Numbered from the stretch's first letter, positions 1-9,526 are shown. The stretch: DNA of 64,000 nucleotides from Neoroseomonas oryzicola (GCF_012163135.1 NZ_JAAVUP010000010.1:62001-126000); one strand, 5' to 3'. Program-made: numbers and translations. The notes: generated from the letters alone by a model not told the origin.

Positions 1-20
1 CGCGATGCGAGCCTCGCCCG

Positions 21-1136
21 ATGAATCGCCGGACTCTCCTCGCCGCGACGCTCCTGCCGCTCCCCGGGATCGCCGGGGCGACGACGCGGCTTGCGGCACC
101 CTTCGACGTCGCCGCCATCCGGGCCGCCGCCGCACGCCCGGCCCGCACGCGCGCCTGCACCGCGCCGCCGGCCCCGGTCACGACCCTGCAGAGCGAGCCC
201 TTCTACACCGATGCCCGCTTCTCAGTGCCCGACCCGGCGCGGCTCGCGGCCGACACCGCGGCGACGCGCCCGCTGCGCCTCTTCCTCGACGCCGCGCAGC
301 GCGGCGCGGAGGATTGGCTGCGCGCCGCGCCGCCCGACGCCGCCGCGTGCGGCCTCGACGCCCTGGACGCCTGGGCACAGGCCGGCGCGCTGCTCGGCGC
401 CTTCAACCGCCAGGCCGGCTATCACCGCAAATGGACGCTCGCCGGCGCCGCGTCGGCCTTCCTCGCCATCCGCGACGCGCCGGGCCTCGACCCCGCCGCG
501 ACGGCGCGCGTCGCCGCCTGGCTCGCCGCCGTCGCGCGGCGGGTGCAGCCGGACTACGACCGCATCCCGCCGGCGGGCGCGATGGCGCATTCCTCGCTCA
601 ACAACCATGCCACCTGGGCCGGCTTCGCCGTCGCCGCGGCCGGCGCCGCCGCGGGCGACCGCGCGCTGCTCGACTGGGGCGTCGCGCGCCTTGCACTCAC
701 CCTCGACCAAATCGACGCCGCCGGCGCGCTGCCGCAGGAACGCGCGCGCGGACGCATGGCGCTGCACTACCACCTGTTCGCGCTGCAGGCGCTCGCGCCG
801 CTGCTGCGCCTCGCGGAGGCGAACGGCCATGTGCTGTCGCGCCAGCAGGACGCGGCCCTGGCGCGTCTCGTCGCGCTCGTCGCGGCATCGATCGCCGATC
901 CCGGCCGCATGGGCGCGCTCGCCGGCGTGCCGCAGGGGCATCTCACCGAGGATCCGCGCTTCGACGAGACGACGCGCTACGCCCGCGACGCCCATGGGCT
1001 CGAGGTGCTGCAGGGGCGCCGCGCCGATCCCGCGCTCGAACCGCTGCTCGCACCGCGCCGCCCGTTCCGCCAATCCTGGATGGGCGGCGATGTCACGCTG
1101 CTGTGGGGTCCGCGCCAGCCGCCCTCGGCCAGATGA
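21..1136 (+). CDS. Alginate lyase family secreted protein (PL5-like)
   Basis: The 371-residue product starts with a short arginine-rich secretion signal (MNRRTLLAATLLPLPGIAGA), so it should act in the periplasm or outside the cell. The centre carries SLNNHATWAGF (N194-N195-H196), matching the NNHxxW block of polysaccharide lyase family 5 alginate lyases, followed by an Arg-rich stretch and LHYHLFALQAL (H249-Y250-H251), matching the YHxxAL block. In that family these Asn, His, Arg and Tyr residues carry out beta-elimination of mannuronate polymers. Length fits the family. Alginate as the substrate is inferred; related polyuronate or exopolysaccharide is equally possible. The ATG at 21 lies near the window edge, so an upstream operon partner may be missing. 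uvrB follows on the same strand 45 bp later. Confidence 0.78.
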   Translation: MNRRTLLAATLLPLPGIAGATTRLAAPFDVAAIRAAAARPARTRACTAPPAPVTTLQSEPFYTDARFSVPDPARLAADTAATRPLRLFLDAAQRGAEDWLRAAPPDAAACGLDALDAWAQAGALLGAFNRQAGYHRKWTLAGAASAFLAIRDAPGLDPAATARVAAWLAAVARRVQPDYDRIPPAGAMAHSSLNNHATWAGFAVAAAGAAAGDRALLDWGVARLALTLDQIDAAGALPQERARGRMALHYHLFALQALAPLLRLAEANGHVLSRQQDAALARLVALVAASIADPGRMGALAGVPQGHLTEDPRFDETTRYARDAHGLEVLQGRRADPALEPLLAPRRPFRQSWMGGDVTLLWGPRQPPSAR

Positions 1137-1181
1137 TCCGAAGCGGTGGCAACCGGGCCCGTTCGGGACCATCTTCCGCCC

Positions 1182-3368
1182 ATGAACCTGATCGCCCCCG
1201 GCCCCGTCCTGTTCATGCCGCAGAAGCGCCCGGCCCCCGCGCCGGAGCGCCCGCTCAAGGTCGTCTCCCCCTTCGAGCCGAATGGCGACCAGCCGCAGGC
1301 GATCCGAGAGCTCGCGGCCGGGCTGGAACAGGGTGATCGCGACCAGGTCCTGCTGGGTGTGACCGGCTCCGGCAAGACCTTCACCATGGCCAAGGTGATC
1401 GAGCACCTGCAGCGCCCGGCGCTGGTCCTCGCGCCCAACAAGACCCTGGCGGCGCAGCTCTATGGCGAGATGAAGTCCTTCTTCCCCGACAACGCGGTGG
1501 AATACTTCGTCAGCTACTACGACTACTTCCAGCCCGAGGCCTACGTCCCGCGCACGGACACCTATATCGAGAAGGATTCCCAGATCAACGAGCAGATCGA
1601 CCGCATGCGGCATTCCGCGACGCAGGCGCTGCTCGAACGCAACGACGTGGTTATCGTCGCCTCGGTGTCGTGCATCTACGGCATCGGGTCGGTCGAGACC
1701 TATTCCCGCATGGTCGTGAAGCTCGAACGCGGCGGGCGGATCGACCGCGACGCGCTGGTGAAGGGCCTGGTGGAGCAGCAATACCGCCGCAACGACGCCT
1801 TCTTCGCCCGCGGCACCTTCCGCGTGCGCGGGGAGAGCGTGGACATCTGGCCCTCGCACCTCGACGACCGCGCCTGGCGCGTCTCGCTCTTCGGGGACGA
1901 GATCGACGGCATCCGCGAATTCGACCCGCTGACCGGCGAGGTCACCGGCGAGATGGAACGCATCGCCGTCTACGCCAACAGCCACTACGTCACGCCGCGC
2001 CCGACGCTCACCCAGGCGATCGCGCAGATCAAGGTGGAGCTGAAGGAACGCCTCGCGCAGCTGGAAGCCGAGGGCAAGCTGCTGGAGCGCCAGCGCCTCG
2101 AGCAGCGGACCATCTTCGATATCGAGATGATGGAGACGACCGGGTCCTGCAAAGGCATCGAGAACTATTCGCGCTACCTGACCGGCCGCAACCCAGGCGA
2201 ACCGCCGCCCACCCTGTTCGAATACCTGCCCGAGAATGCGGTGCTGATCGTGGACGAAAGCCACGTCACCGTGCCGCAGATCGGCGGCATGTATCGCGGC
2301 GACTATGCGCGCAAGTCGATCCTGTCGGAGTTCGGCTTCCGCCTGCCCTCCTGCACCGACAACCGCCCCCTGAAGTTCGAGGAGTGGGACGCCTATCGCC
2401 CGCAGACCGTCTTCGTCAGCGCGACGCCGGGCCCGTGGGAGATGGAACGCACCGGCGGCGCCTTCGCCGAGCAGGTGATCCGCCCGACCGGCCTCGTTGA
2501 CCCCGTCTGCGAGATCCGCCCCGTCGAAGGCCAGGTGGACGACCTGCTCGCCGAATGCCGCGAGGTCGCGAAGAAGGGCGGGCGCGTGCTGGTGACGACG
2601 CTGACCAAGCGGATGGCCGAGGACCTCACGGAATACATGACCGAGGCCGGCATCCGCGTGCGCTACCTGCACAGCGACGTGGACACGCTGGAGCGCATCG
2701 AGATCATCCGCGACCTGCGCAAGGGCGTCTTCGACGTGCTGGTGGGCATCAACCTGCTGCGCGAGGGCCTCGACATCCCCGAATGCGCGCTGGTCGCGAT
2801 CCTCGACGCCGACAAGGAAGGCTTCCTGCGGTCCACCACCTCGCTGATCCAGACCATCGGCCGCGCCGCGCGCAACGCGGAAGGGCGCGTGGTGCTCTAC
2901 GCCGACACCATGACCAACTCGCTGCGCAACGCGCTCGGCGAGACCGAGCGACGCCGCGCCAAGCAGCAGGCCTGGAACGCCGAGCACGGCATCACGCCCC
3001 AGACCATCCGGCGCGAGATCGCCGACGTGCTGAAGGATGTCAGCCAGGGCGACTACATCACCGTCGATGCGGTGGAAGGCGAGGAGGAGACGAACTTCGT
3101 CGGCAAGGACCTCCGCGCCGCGATCGCCGACCTCGAGCGCAAGATGCGCGCCGCCGCGGCCGAGCTGGAATTCGAGACCGCCGCGCGGCTGCGCGACGAG
3201 ATCAAGCGGCTCGAGGCGCTGGACCTCGGCCTCGAGCCGAACCTCGCGGGCCGGTCGTTGCAGGAAGCAACGCCGCGCGCCGACTGGCGCCCCAAGCCGA
3301 TGGGCCCGGGCGGCGGCGGCTACGACCCGAAGAAGGGCAAGGGCGGGCGCAAGCGCAAAGGTCCCTGA
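1182..3368 (+). CDS. uvrB: Excinuclease ABC subunit B (UvrB)
   Basis: UvrB is the DNA damage-verifying helicase-like subunit of nucleotide excision repair, loaded by UvrA and recruiting UvrC. From the ATG at 1182 the Walker A motif GVTGSGKT is at residues 59-66. The beta-hairpin region follows ([16 protein letters not shown]), then the Walker B-type LIVDESH, helicase motifs including the QTIGRAARN block, and a C-terminal UVR domain ([18 protein letters not shown]) that contacts UvrC. The tail after it is Gly/Lys-rich. An in-frame GTG at 1146 and an ATG at 1215 are alternatives, and none has a convincing ribosome binding site. I saw no alphaproteobacterial LexA box (GTTC-N7-GTTC type) in the short upstream gap. 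Confidence 0.98.
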   Translation: MNLIAPGPVLFMPQKRPAPAPERPLKVVSPFEPNGDQPQAIRELAAGLEQGDRDQVLLGVTGSGKTFTMAKVIEHLQRPALVLAPNKTLAAQLYGEMKSFFPDNAVEYFVSYYDYFQPEAYVPRTDTYIEKDSQINEQIDRMRHSATQALLERNDVVIVASVSCIYGIGSVETYSRMVVKLERGGRIDRDALVKGLVEQQYRRNDAFFARGTFRVRGESVDIWPSHLDDRAWRVSLFGDEIDGIREFDPLTGEVTGEMERIAVYANSHYVTPRPTLTQAIAQIKVELKERLAQLEAEGKLLERQRLEQRTIFDIEMMETTGSCKGIENYSRYLTGRNPGEPPPTLFEYLPENAVLIVDESHVTVPQIGGMYRGDYARKSILSEFGFRLPSCTDNRPLKFEEWDAYRPQTVFVSATPGPWEMERTGGAFAEQVIRPTGLVDPVCEIRPVEGQVDDLLAECREVAKKGGRVLVTTLTKRMAEDLTEYMTEAGIRVRYLHSDVDTLERIEIIRDLRKGVFDVLVGINLLREGLDIPECALVAILDADKEGFLRSTTSLIQTIGRAARNAEGRVVLYADTMTNSLRNALGETERRRAKQQAWNAEHGITPQTIRREIADVLKDVSQGDYITVDAVEGEEETNFVGKDLRAAIADLERKMRAAAAELEFETAARLRDEIKRLEALDLGLEPNLAGRSLQEATPRADWRPKPMGPGGGGYDPKKGKGGRKRKGP

Positions 3369-3472
3369 CGCGCTTGTGAATCCTGTGGCGGGCTTCGCCC
3401 AGGTCCTGCCCGATGCCTGCCACACGCAGGGGGTGCACTGGCCGCATGGATTGCAACGCCAGGAGGCATCGA

Positions 3473-3712
3473 ATGCGCCCCTCCCGTCTGCGGCTCGCTG
3501 CCGCACTTCTTCTCGGTCTCGGCCTCGCGGCCTGCGCGGACCCGGTCGGCCAGCGCGCCCTGGTGGGCGGCGGCATCGGCGCGGCCGGCGGCGCGGGCAT
3601 CGCGGCGCTGACCGGCGGCTCGCCGCTCGCGGGTGCTGCCATCGGCGGCGCCGGCGGCGCGGCGATCGGCGCCCTGACCGCCCCGCGCCAGCCGCGCGGC
3701 TACTACTACTGA
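3473..3712 (+). CDS. Small glycine-zipper lipoprotein
   Basis: A 79-residue protein with a classical lipoprotein signal: Arg-rich start, hydrophobic LAAALLLGLGLAAC with a lipobox LAAC at about residues 17-20, so Cys20 is the expected lipidated residue. The rest is glycine/alanine-rich (GGGIGAAGGAGIAALTGG, then a second GAAIGGAGGAAIGAL), the pattern of glycine-zipper membrane-embedding segments. It ends in three tyrosines. The start is fixed by AGGAGG at 3461-3466, six bases before the ATG. It is probably an outer-membrane-associated structural lipoprotein of the YMGG/osmotically inducible kind. No specific function can be read from the sequence. Confidence 0.75.
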   Translation: MRPSRLRLAAALLLGLGLAACADPVGQRALVGGGIGAAGGAGIAALTGGSPLAGAAIGGAGGAAIGALTAPRQPRGYYY

Positions 3713-3718
3713 CCCGGC

Positions 3719-3745
3719 GGGCACGGAGGCTTCGCCTTCGTGCCC
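3719..3745 (+). terminator. Hairpin after the lipoprotein gene
   Basis: GGGCACGGAGGC (3719-3730) pairs with GCCTTCGTGCCC (3734-3745) across a 3-base loop with one non-Watson-Crick position, starting seven bases after the lipoprotein stop. The following bases (CACCCTTT) are only weakly T-rich. It lies between convergent genes and could serve both. Confidence 0.5.
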
Positions 3746-3761
3746 CACCCTTTCGCGCGGC

Positions 3762-3980
3762 TCAGGCCGCCGCTTCGCCCGCCGGGCGCGGCACTTCGAG
3801 CACGAAGAGCCGGTGCTGCGCGGTATCGACCATCCGGCGCGTCTCGTCGCGCCACACCCGCTCGGCCGTCGCGGCATCGTGGTAGGGGCCGAAGCACTGC
3901 TCCGTCCCGGCCTCAAGCTCCTGCCAGGTGGAATCCGTGAAGATCCCGCCCCAGACGAAATACAGCGTGCGTGCCGTCAT
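3762..3980 (-). CDS. DUF4170 family small protein
   Basis: A 72-residue protein beginning MTARTLYFVWGGIFTDSTW, with a central GPYHDAATAERVWRDET and LFVLEVP near the end. This pattern (VWGGxFTD, then GPY..A...W, then a final beta strand) is that of DUF4170, a small alphaproteobacterial domain of unknown function, and the length fits. The ATG at 3980 gives a natural N-terminus; the longer open frame upstream is not protein-like. It has no signal peptide or membrane segment, so it is cytosolic. It sits downstream of the Hint protein gene on the same strand, but 74 bp apart, with no evidence of joint function. Confidence 0.7.
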   Translation of the reverse strand: MTARTLYFVWGGIFTDSTWQELEAGTEQCFGPYHDAATAERVWRDETRRMVDTAQHRLFVLEVPRPAGEAAA

Positions 3981-4054
3981 GCCGGCCTCCTCGAAACCGG
4001 GCCGACCATAGCGCGGCCGTGCTGCACTGCAACATGACGTGGCGCAAGGCGCGG

Positions 4055-4981
4055 TCAGGCGGATCGGCGCCGTTGCGTCTCCTCGCCGCGCTCCGCCTCG
4101 GCCCGCGCCGCCAGACGGGCGCGGATGCGCTCCAGCGCCTCGCCCTCGGTCAGCACCGGCAGGCAGGCCCGCGCGCCGCGCCGCGCCTTGGCACCCTCGG
4201 CGGCGAAATCCTTGAACAGCAGCGTGATGCCGTGGTTGTCGAACTGCGCCCGGTTGCCCTCGTCGAGGTAGGATTCCGTCACCGCCCCGTCCGAGACCAC
4301 CAGCACATGGGCCGGCAGCTCGACATGCCAGTAGGTGACCTCGGGGCACCAGAGCTCCTGCACGATGGTGCTGCCGTTCAGCAGCAGGCCGGCGGGCACC
4401 AGCACGCCCTCGATATGGATTCCGTGGTCGGGCGAGACGCGCAGCGGCCGGTGCGGCATGCCCTCGGCCAGCGCGCCCGCCGCGATCAGCACCGGCGCGA
4501 CGCGCCGCGGGTCGTGGTGCCGGGCGATGTCGATCCGGCTGTGTCCCATCCAGACCACCGGCTGCAGGGCGGGCCCGCCCTGGGCGGTGACCACCAGGTC
4601 GCCGGCGCGCAGGCGCTCCACCGGCACCTCCCCCTGCGCCGTCGCGATGAGCGTGCCGGCGGCGAAGCAGGGAATGACGTCGACCGGGCCGACCGGGTTG
4701 CTCGTCACCCCGCCGCCGGTCGCGGTGAAGGTGTAGTCCACCCTGGGGTCGAGTCCCGCGGTGTTGAGGGCCACGATCCGCGTATAGGTGTGGTTGCCGC
4801 TCGTCTGGCTGACGGTGACGGCGCCCACGACGACCGGCGCGCCGCCGCCCACCGGCGTCGCGACGATGTTCACCGTGCCGGTGTAGTTGCCCGTGTAGGT
4901 GAAGGTGATTCTCGCCTGGCCGCCCGGCACCGGCAGTGGCTGCGGGCTGACGCTGCCGAGCGTGATCGATTGTGTCGGCAT
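4055..4981 (-). CDS. Hint-domain protein with N-terminal beta-sandwich-like region
   Basis: The 308-residue product has an N-terminal part (about 1-100) rich in Thr, Val and Gly with alternating beta-strand patterns, then a C-terminal Hint (hedgehog/intein-type, Hint_2) module starting at Cys105 (CFAAGTLIATAQGEVPVERL). The block-B-like histidine lies in RVSPDHGI, followed by VTYWHVEL. The nucleophilic Cys and SPDH histidine are the residues used for peptide-bond rearrangement in Hint proteins, so self-cleavage before Cys105 is possible; this is inference. The C-terminus (ERIRARLAARAEA) closely matches the neighbouring RTX-Hint protein. The ATG at 4981 was chosen over an in-frame GTG at 5011. 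No calcium-binding repeats are present, unlike its two relatives here. Confidence 0.8.
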   Translation of the reverse strand: MPTQSITLGSVSPQPLPVPGGQARITFTYTGNYTGTVNIVATPVGGGAPVVVGAVTVSQTSGNHTYTRIVALNTAGLDPRVDYTFTATGGGVTSNPVGPVDVIPCFAAGTLIATAQGEVPVERLRAGDLVVTAQGGPALQPVVWMGHSRIDIARHHDPRRVAPVLIAAGALAEGMPHRPLRVSPDHGIHIEGVLVPAGLLLNGSTIVQELWCPEVTYWHVELPAHVLVVSDGAVTESYLDEGNRAQFDNHGITLLFKDFAAEGAKARRGARACLPVLTEGEALERIRARLAARAEAERGEETQRRRSA

Positions 4982-5169
4982 GCCCCGATCCCCGGCCGTC
5001 GCCCGCGGCACCCGCGCCAGCCGGGCCGCGGCGCGGGGCGCCCTCGGGGCCCGGCATCGTCTTCCGCGGCGGCACGGGGCGCAGGTCCCGCGCCGCGAGG
5101 GTAGCGTCGCGCCAGGACCCGTCCCGCATCACATCGCCGTAGCGGCGAACCCAAGGCCGTGACGACGAA

Positions 5170-5197
5170 GGGGCGGGTCCCTTCCGGAACCCGCCCC
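5170..5197 (-). terminator. Hairpin downstream of the RTX-Hint gene
   Basis: GGGGCGGGT (5170-5178) is complementary to ACCCGCCCC (5189-5197). It lies 30 bp past the stop codon of the minus-strand gene ending at 5227. The following minus-strand bases (TTCGTCG) are not a clean T run, so termination is plausible but not assured. Confidence 0.45.
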
Positions 5198-5226
5198 CCG
5201 AGCCATGCCGGCGATGGACCGGCGCG

Positions 5227-7020
5227 TCAGGCCGTGCGGCGCGCCCCGACCTTGGCCGAGGCCTCCGCCCGCGCGGCGAGCCGGGCGCGGATGCGGTCGA
5301 GCACCTCGCTCCCTTCCTCGAGCACCGGGCGGCAGGCCTGCGCGGCGTAGCGGCCGTTGGCGCGCTCCGACGCGAAGTCCTTGAACAGCGTCGTGATGCC
5401 GTAGTTGTCGAACTGCTTGCGGTTGCCGTCGTCGAGGTAGGATTCCGACACCGCGCCTTCCGACACGACGAGCCCATGCGCGGGCAGCTCGACATGCCAG
5501 TAGGTCACCTCGGGGCACCACAGTTCCTGCACGATCGTCGTGCCGTTCACCAGGCGGCCGGCCGGCACCAGGTAGCCGTCGACGAACATGCCGTGGTCGG
5601 GGGAGACGCGCAGGTCGCGATGCGGCACGCCCTCGCCCAGCGCGCCGGCCTTGATCAGCACCGGCGCGATGCGGCGCGGGTCGGGGTGGCGCGCGACATT
5701 GGCGCGGCTGTGGCCGATCCAGACGATGGGCTGCAGCGCGGCGCCGCCCTGGGCGGTGACGACCAGGTCGCCCACGCGCAGGTCCTCGACCGCCACTTCG
5801 CCGCGCGCGGTCGCGATGAGTGTGCCGGTGGCGAAGCAGGGGTCCACGTCCGGCGGCTGCACGTAGTAGCTGCCGCTGATGATGCGGTTCGGGCTGTTGT
5901 CGAAGGAGACGGAGTCGGTGCCGTTGATGACGTAGCCGCCATTGGCGCCGGTCTTCACCACCGACCAGCCGCCGCCCAGCGTGTCGCCGGTCTTGAGGCT
6001 GCCCCAGACGACGCCGTTCGGGCCGCCCAGGGTGCTGTCCATGCCCTGGATGTAGACGGAGTCGTTGCCGCCGCCGGTGTTGATCGTGTCAACGCCGGTG
6101 TTGGTCGTGATGTAATAGACGTCGGCGCCGTTGCCGCCGAAGATCAGGTCGTTGCCGGCGCCGCCCTCGATCGTATTGACGCCGGTGCCCGCGCGGATCG
6201 TGTCGTTGCCCGCGCCGCCCTGCAGCAGGTCGTTGTCCGCGCCGCCGACAAGGCTGTCGTTGCCGTCGTTGCCCGTCAGGCGGTTGAAGCCCGCGCCGCC
6301 GATCAGCGTGTCGTTGCCGGCATTGCCGAACAGGCTGTCATTGCCGGCGCCGCCGTCGAGGTAGTCGGCCCCGCCGAGCGTGTCGTTCGTCCCGTCATCG
6401 CCGATCAGGACGTCGTCGCCGATCTCGCCGAGGATCGAGTCGGTGCCGTAGCCGCCCACCAGCGTGTCGTTGCCGTCGCTGCCGAGCAGCGTGTCGTTGC
6501 CGGTGCCGCCGTCGACGGAATCCGCGCCGAGCCCGGCGGACACGGTGTCATTGCCGCCGCCGGCCAGGATGGTGTCGGCGTTGGCGCTGCCGGTCAGCGT
6601 ATCGTTCTGGTTGGACCCGATGATCCCCTCGATGCCGGAGAGGGTGTCGCCCTGCGCGTCGCCGCCCGTGCCGGCGCCGGACGTCAGGTTGACGTTCACG
6701 CCCGCCGAGGAGGCGCTGTAGTCGACGAAGTCGTTGTTGTTGCCGCCGACGAGGCTGTCGGCGCCCGTCCCGCCCGACAGGGTGTCGTTGCCGTCGAAGC
6801 CGAGCAGCGTGTCGGTGCCCGCGCCACCGGACAGGCTGTCGTTGCCGGTGATGCCACCGATGTAGTCGTTGCCGTCATTGCCGAGCAGCGTGTCGTTGCC
6901 GATGTTGCCGGTCAGCGTGTCGTTGCCGGCAAGGGCGTCGGCATACGCACCATCCACCGTTGCGACGAACTTGTCGTCGCCCGTCGTCGGGCCGGGGCCG
7001 GGGGTCCAGGTTCCGGACAT
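5227..7020 (-). CDS. RTX calcium-binding repeat protein with C-terminal Hint module
   Basis: The 597-residue product lacks an N-terminal signal peptide, as expected for type I secretion. About residues 25-330 contain many copies of the RTX nonapeptide (GNDTLLGNDGND and variants), which in this family bind Ca2+ outside the cell and fold as a beta-roll. The Hint_2 module begins at Cys395 (CFATGTLIATARGEVAVEDL), with the histidine in RVSPDHGM and a tail ending RIRARLAARAEA. Cleavage before Cys395 would release the RTX part; this is inferred from Hint chemistry. AGGAGA about six bases before the ATG supports the start. No type I secretion genes occur in the window. The architecture repeats at 24217-26019, and the Hint half repeats at 4055-4981. 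Confidence 0.9.
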   Translation of the reverse strand: MSGTWTPGPGPTTGDDKFVATVDGAYADALAGNDTLTGNIGNDTLLGNDGNDYIGGITGNDSLSGGAGTDTLLGFDGNDTLSGGTGADSLVGGNNNDFVDYSASSAGVNVNLTSGAGTGGDAQGDTLSGIEGIIGSNQNDTLTGSANADTILAGGGNDTVSAGLGADSVDGGTGNDTLLGSDGNDTLVGGYGTDSILGEIGDDVLIGDDGTNDTLGGADYLDGGAGNDSLFGNAGNDTLIGGAGFNRLTGNDGNDSLVGGADNDLLQGGAGNDTIRAGTGVNTIEGGAGNDLIFGGNGADVYYITTNTGVDTINTGGGNDSVYIQGMDSTLGGPNGVVWGSLKTGDTLGGGWSVVKTGANGGYVINGTDSVSFDNSPNRIISGSYYVQPPDVDPCFATGTLIATARGEVAVEDLRVGDLVVTAQGGAALQPIVWIGHSRANVARHPDPRRIAPVLIKAGALGEGVPHRDLRVSPDHGMFVDGYLVPAGRLVNGTTIVQELWCPEVTYWHVELPAHGLVVSEGAVSESYLDDGNRKQFDNYGITTLFKDFASERANGRYAAQACRPVLEEGSEVLDRIRARLAARAEASAKVGARRTA

Positions 7021-7618
7021 GCGTCTCTCCTATCGCGAAGACTGGCCCGGGCGCGCGGCCCGCAGCGTGTTGGAAACGACGAAAGCCGCCGAGGGGACGA
7101 AGCCCCGCGGACGGCACGACAGCGACGCCACCGCGGGCACCAGCCCGCAGCGCGGCGTCAGGTCATGGCTTGGGTGTGGTCGGCCGCCTCGGCCTCGGCC
7201 CCGGCCGCCCTTGGCGGCGGGCCGGCGCGCCCCGGCGGTCCGCCGGGCCGGTGGCCTCGAGGCCCTGCCCCGCGATTCCGTCCCGCCGGGTTCGGGCCCT
7301 GCGGCGGCGTCGGGCAGGTCGAGGTCATCCGCGGCCGCGACCGGCGCCTCGGCCGGACGGGCGAGGCCCGCGGCCGGCGCCAGCGCATGGAACCCGCCCC
7401 GCAGCCGGCCGCGCGCGGCGGCCCGCAGGCTGCGCCGCATGCCGCCCGCGGACGGCGCGCAGGCCGCCTGGCGGAGCAGGCCGAGCCCGCCCTCCATGCT
7501 TCCCTGCAGATGCCGTGCGACGACGATCACGCGAACGAGACCCCTGGATGATTCACCAACGGGTCAATGACTAGCCCGCGAGCTCACGGTTCCGCAAGCG
7601 GATTCACAATTCCGTCAG
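7021..7618. other. Long gap upstream of the RTX-Hint gene; a doubtful minus-strand ORF
   Basis: Almost 600 bases with no confident gene, expected to hold the promoter and leader of the minus-strand RTX-Hint gene and the 3' flank of murJ. A minus-strand frame from 7530 to 7030 stays open for 166 codons. It looks compositionally random in its second half, but its middle (LARPAEA, then DDLDLPDAAAG) faintly resembles an ORF placed similarly in front of the other RTX-Hint gene. The stretch at 7540-7625 is locally less GC-rich than its surroundings. Confidence 0.3.
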
Positions 7619-9178
7619 TCAGGTGGATTTTTGAGACGCCGGCCGGCGACGGCGCAGCATCCCGGCCACCTCGCGCAGGTCGAAGGCGCCGATCGCCGTC
7701 CCGACCGCGAGGAAAACCGCGCCGCCGGCCGCGATCAGCGCCGCCGCCACCCCCGCGCGCCCGACCGGCCCCGCGCCCGGCGGCAGCACCCAGCCCAGGG
7801 CGAAGACGGCCGCGCCCATGATCACGGCGGTCGCGAGGATGCGCGGCACCCGCCGCCGCGCCCGGCGGTCCATGACGTATTGCCCGCGCCGCGCCAGCAG
7901 CCACGCCAGCAGCCCCGCATTCGCCCAGGCCGCCAGCGCGGTCGACAGCGCCACGCCCACATGCTGCAGCGGTCCCATCAGCACCAGGTTGAAGCCGAGG
8001 TTCAGCGCCACCGCGAACAGCCCGACCTTCACCGGCGTCGCCGTGTCGCCCCGCGCGAAGAAGCCCGGCGCGAAGACCTTCACCAGCACGAAGGCCGGCA
8101 GCCCGAAGGCGTAGGCGACCAGGGCCGCGGAACTTGCCGCCGCTTCCGCCGGCCCGAAGGCGCCGCGCAGGAACAGCGCCCCGATGATCGGCCCGGCCGC
8201 CACCGCGAGGCCGACGGCCGCCGGCACGGTCAGCAGCAGCGACATCTCGAAGGCGCGGTTCATCGACCGATGCGCCGAGAGCGGCTGCCCGGCCCGCAAC
8301 TGCCGCGACAGCAGCGGCAGCAGCGCGGTGCCCACCGCCACGCCGATGACGCCGAGCGGCAGCTGCGCCACCCGGTCCGCGTAATAGAGGAAGGAGATGG
8401 CGCCGGAGGGCAGCAGCGAGGCGATGATGATGTCGACCGCGAGATTCAGCTGCACCACGCCCGCCCCGATCACGCCCGGCACCATGCGCTTCAGCACCAG
8501 GCGCACTTCCTCGGTGATCGCGGGCAGGCGCAGGATGTGCAGCGCCATCCCCGCCCGCGCCGTCGCCCAGAGCACGAGCGCCAGCTGGGCGACGCCCGAA
8601 GCCGTGACGCCCCAGGCCAGCGCATGCCCCGGCGTGGCGACATAGGGCGTGAGGAACAGCAGCGCGGCCATCGAAACCAGGTTGAAGAAGATCGGCGCCG
8701 CCGCCGCCGCGGCGAAGCGGTCGAGCCCGTTCAGCACCCCGCTCACCAGCGCCGTGAGGCAGATGAAGAGCAGGTAGGGGAAGGTGATGCGCGTCAGCTC
8801 GACGGCCAGCGCGAACTTCGCCGGGTTGTCCGAGAAGCCGGGCGCCAGCACGCTCATCAGCTGCGGCATGAAGATCATGCCAACCAGCACCAGCATGCCG
8901 AGCCAGATGCCCATCAGCGCGCCCATCCGCTCGGCGAGCGCCTGGGCGCTGGCCTTGCCCTCGGCCGCCAGCGTTCCCGCGAAGGCGGGGACGAAGGCGG
9001 CGTTGAAGGCGCCCTCCCCGAACAGGCGGCGGAACAGGTTGGGCAGCTTGAGCGCGACGAAGAAGGCATCGGCCACCGGCCCGGCGCCGAGCCGCGAGGC
9101 GATCAGCATGTCGCGGGCGAAGCCGAGGATGCGGCTCGCCATGGTCCAGGACCCGACGGTGAGGACCGAGCGGATCAC
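7619..9178 (-). CDS. murJ: Lipid II flippase MurJ
   Basis: MurJ (MviN) moves the undecaprenyl-linked peptidoglycan precursor lipid II across the inner membrane. The product is 519 residues with about 14 hydrophobic segments. Its N-terminus, RSVLTVGSWTMASRILGFAR, is the family's hallmark, followed by LPNLFRRLFGEGAFNAAFVP, which contains the conserved basic residues of the substrate cavity. The start is GTG at 9178; it places the hallmark sequence exactly at the N-terminus as in other MurJ proteins, so I prefer it despite a weak ribosome binding site. The gene stands alone between a long gap and a repeat-containing intergenic region. Confidence 0.97.
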   Translation of the reverse strand: MIRSVLTVGSWTMASRILGFARDMLIASRLGAGPVADAFFVALKLPNLFRRLFGEGAFNAAFVPAFAGTLAAEGKASAQALAERMGALMGIWLGMLVLVGMIFMPQLMSVLAPGFSDNPAKFALAVELTRITFPYLLFICLTALVSGVLNGLDRFAAAAAAPIFFNLVSMAALLFLTPYVATPGHALAWGVTASGVAQLALVLWATARAGMALHILRLPAITEEVRLVLKRMVPGVIGAGVVQLNLAVDIIIASLLPSGAISFLYYADRVAQLPLGVIGVAVGTALLPLLSRQLRAGQPLSAHRSMNRAFEMSLLLTVPAAVGLAVAAGPIIGALFLRGAFGPAEAAASSAALVAYAFGLPAFVLVKVFAPGFFARGDTATPVKVGLFAVALNLGFNLVLMGPLQHVGVALSTALAAWANAGLLAWLLARRGQYVMDRRARRRVPRILATAVIMGAAVFALGWVLPPGAGPVGRAGVAAALIAAGGAVFLAVGTAIGAFDLREVAGMLRRRRPASQKST

Positions 9179-9274
9179 GGGCGGGGCGCAGGGCGGGGCA
9201 TGGGCGCGGCATGCCCCCGCTTCGGGGCGGAAGCAAGGCGCGCGTCAACGGCGTGGAAAGGCCGGGCGCGCACC

Positions 9275-9526
9275 ATGGCGTGGATGCGACACCTTCTCCT
9301 GCAGATCGCGGTCAGCGCGGGGCTGTTGCTGGTCGCGGGCCTCTGGCCCCCGTCGGCCGTCACGCCAAGCGCGGCGCGGCTGCTGGCCGCGATACCGCCC
9401 CCCGCGCGGCCGCCGGCCGTAATGCCAGACCCCGCGCGGCTGTCGGCCGCGACGCCGGACCCCGCGCGGCTCTTGGCCGCGACGCCCGGCATCACAGGCC
9501 CAGCAGGTCCAGGGTCCGGCCGATGA
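9275..9526 (+). CDS. Possible small secreted protein with decapeptide repeats
   Basis: An 83-codon frame starts MAWMRHLLLQIAVSAGLLLVAG, which resembles a secretion signal, and then runs through four 30-bp repeats in frame, giving four decapeptides of the type PARLxAATPD. Because the repeat length is a multiple of three, the repeat array stays open in several frames on both strands, so openness is weak evidence. The frame ends 35 bp inside the 3' end of the convergent glycosyltransferase gene. No family is recognised. It could equally be non-coding repeat DNA. Confidence 0.3.
   Translation: MAWMRHLLLQIAVSAGLLLVAGLWPPSAVTPSAARLLAAIPPPARPPAVMPDPARLSAATPDPARLLAATPGITGPAGPGSGR
9371..9490. repeat. 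Four tandem 30-bp units
   Basis: Units start at 9371, 9401, 9431 and 9461 and share the core GCGCGGC...TGGCCGC or close variants. The third unit begins CCCGCGCGGCTGTCGGCCGC. The period is exactly 30 bases with no indels. The array lies between the divergently placed murJ start and the glycosyltransferase stop at 9492. Confidence 0.85.

Noticed and set aside
1137..1181. LexA operator before uvrB
   Set aside because: A single GTTC occurs with no correctly spaced partner.
222..3506. Open reading frame of over 1000 codons on the minus strand, opposite uvrB
   Set aside because: A GC-rich shadow of uvrB and the alginate-lyase-like gene; no family features and improbable composition (Arg/Ala/His-rich).
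6130..6920. Short near-regular repeats resembling a CRISPR array or minisatellite
   Set aside because: They are the codons of the RTX nonapeptides (GNDxLxGG) on the minus strand; units vary and there are no spacers.
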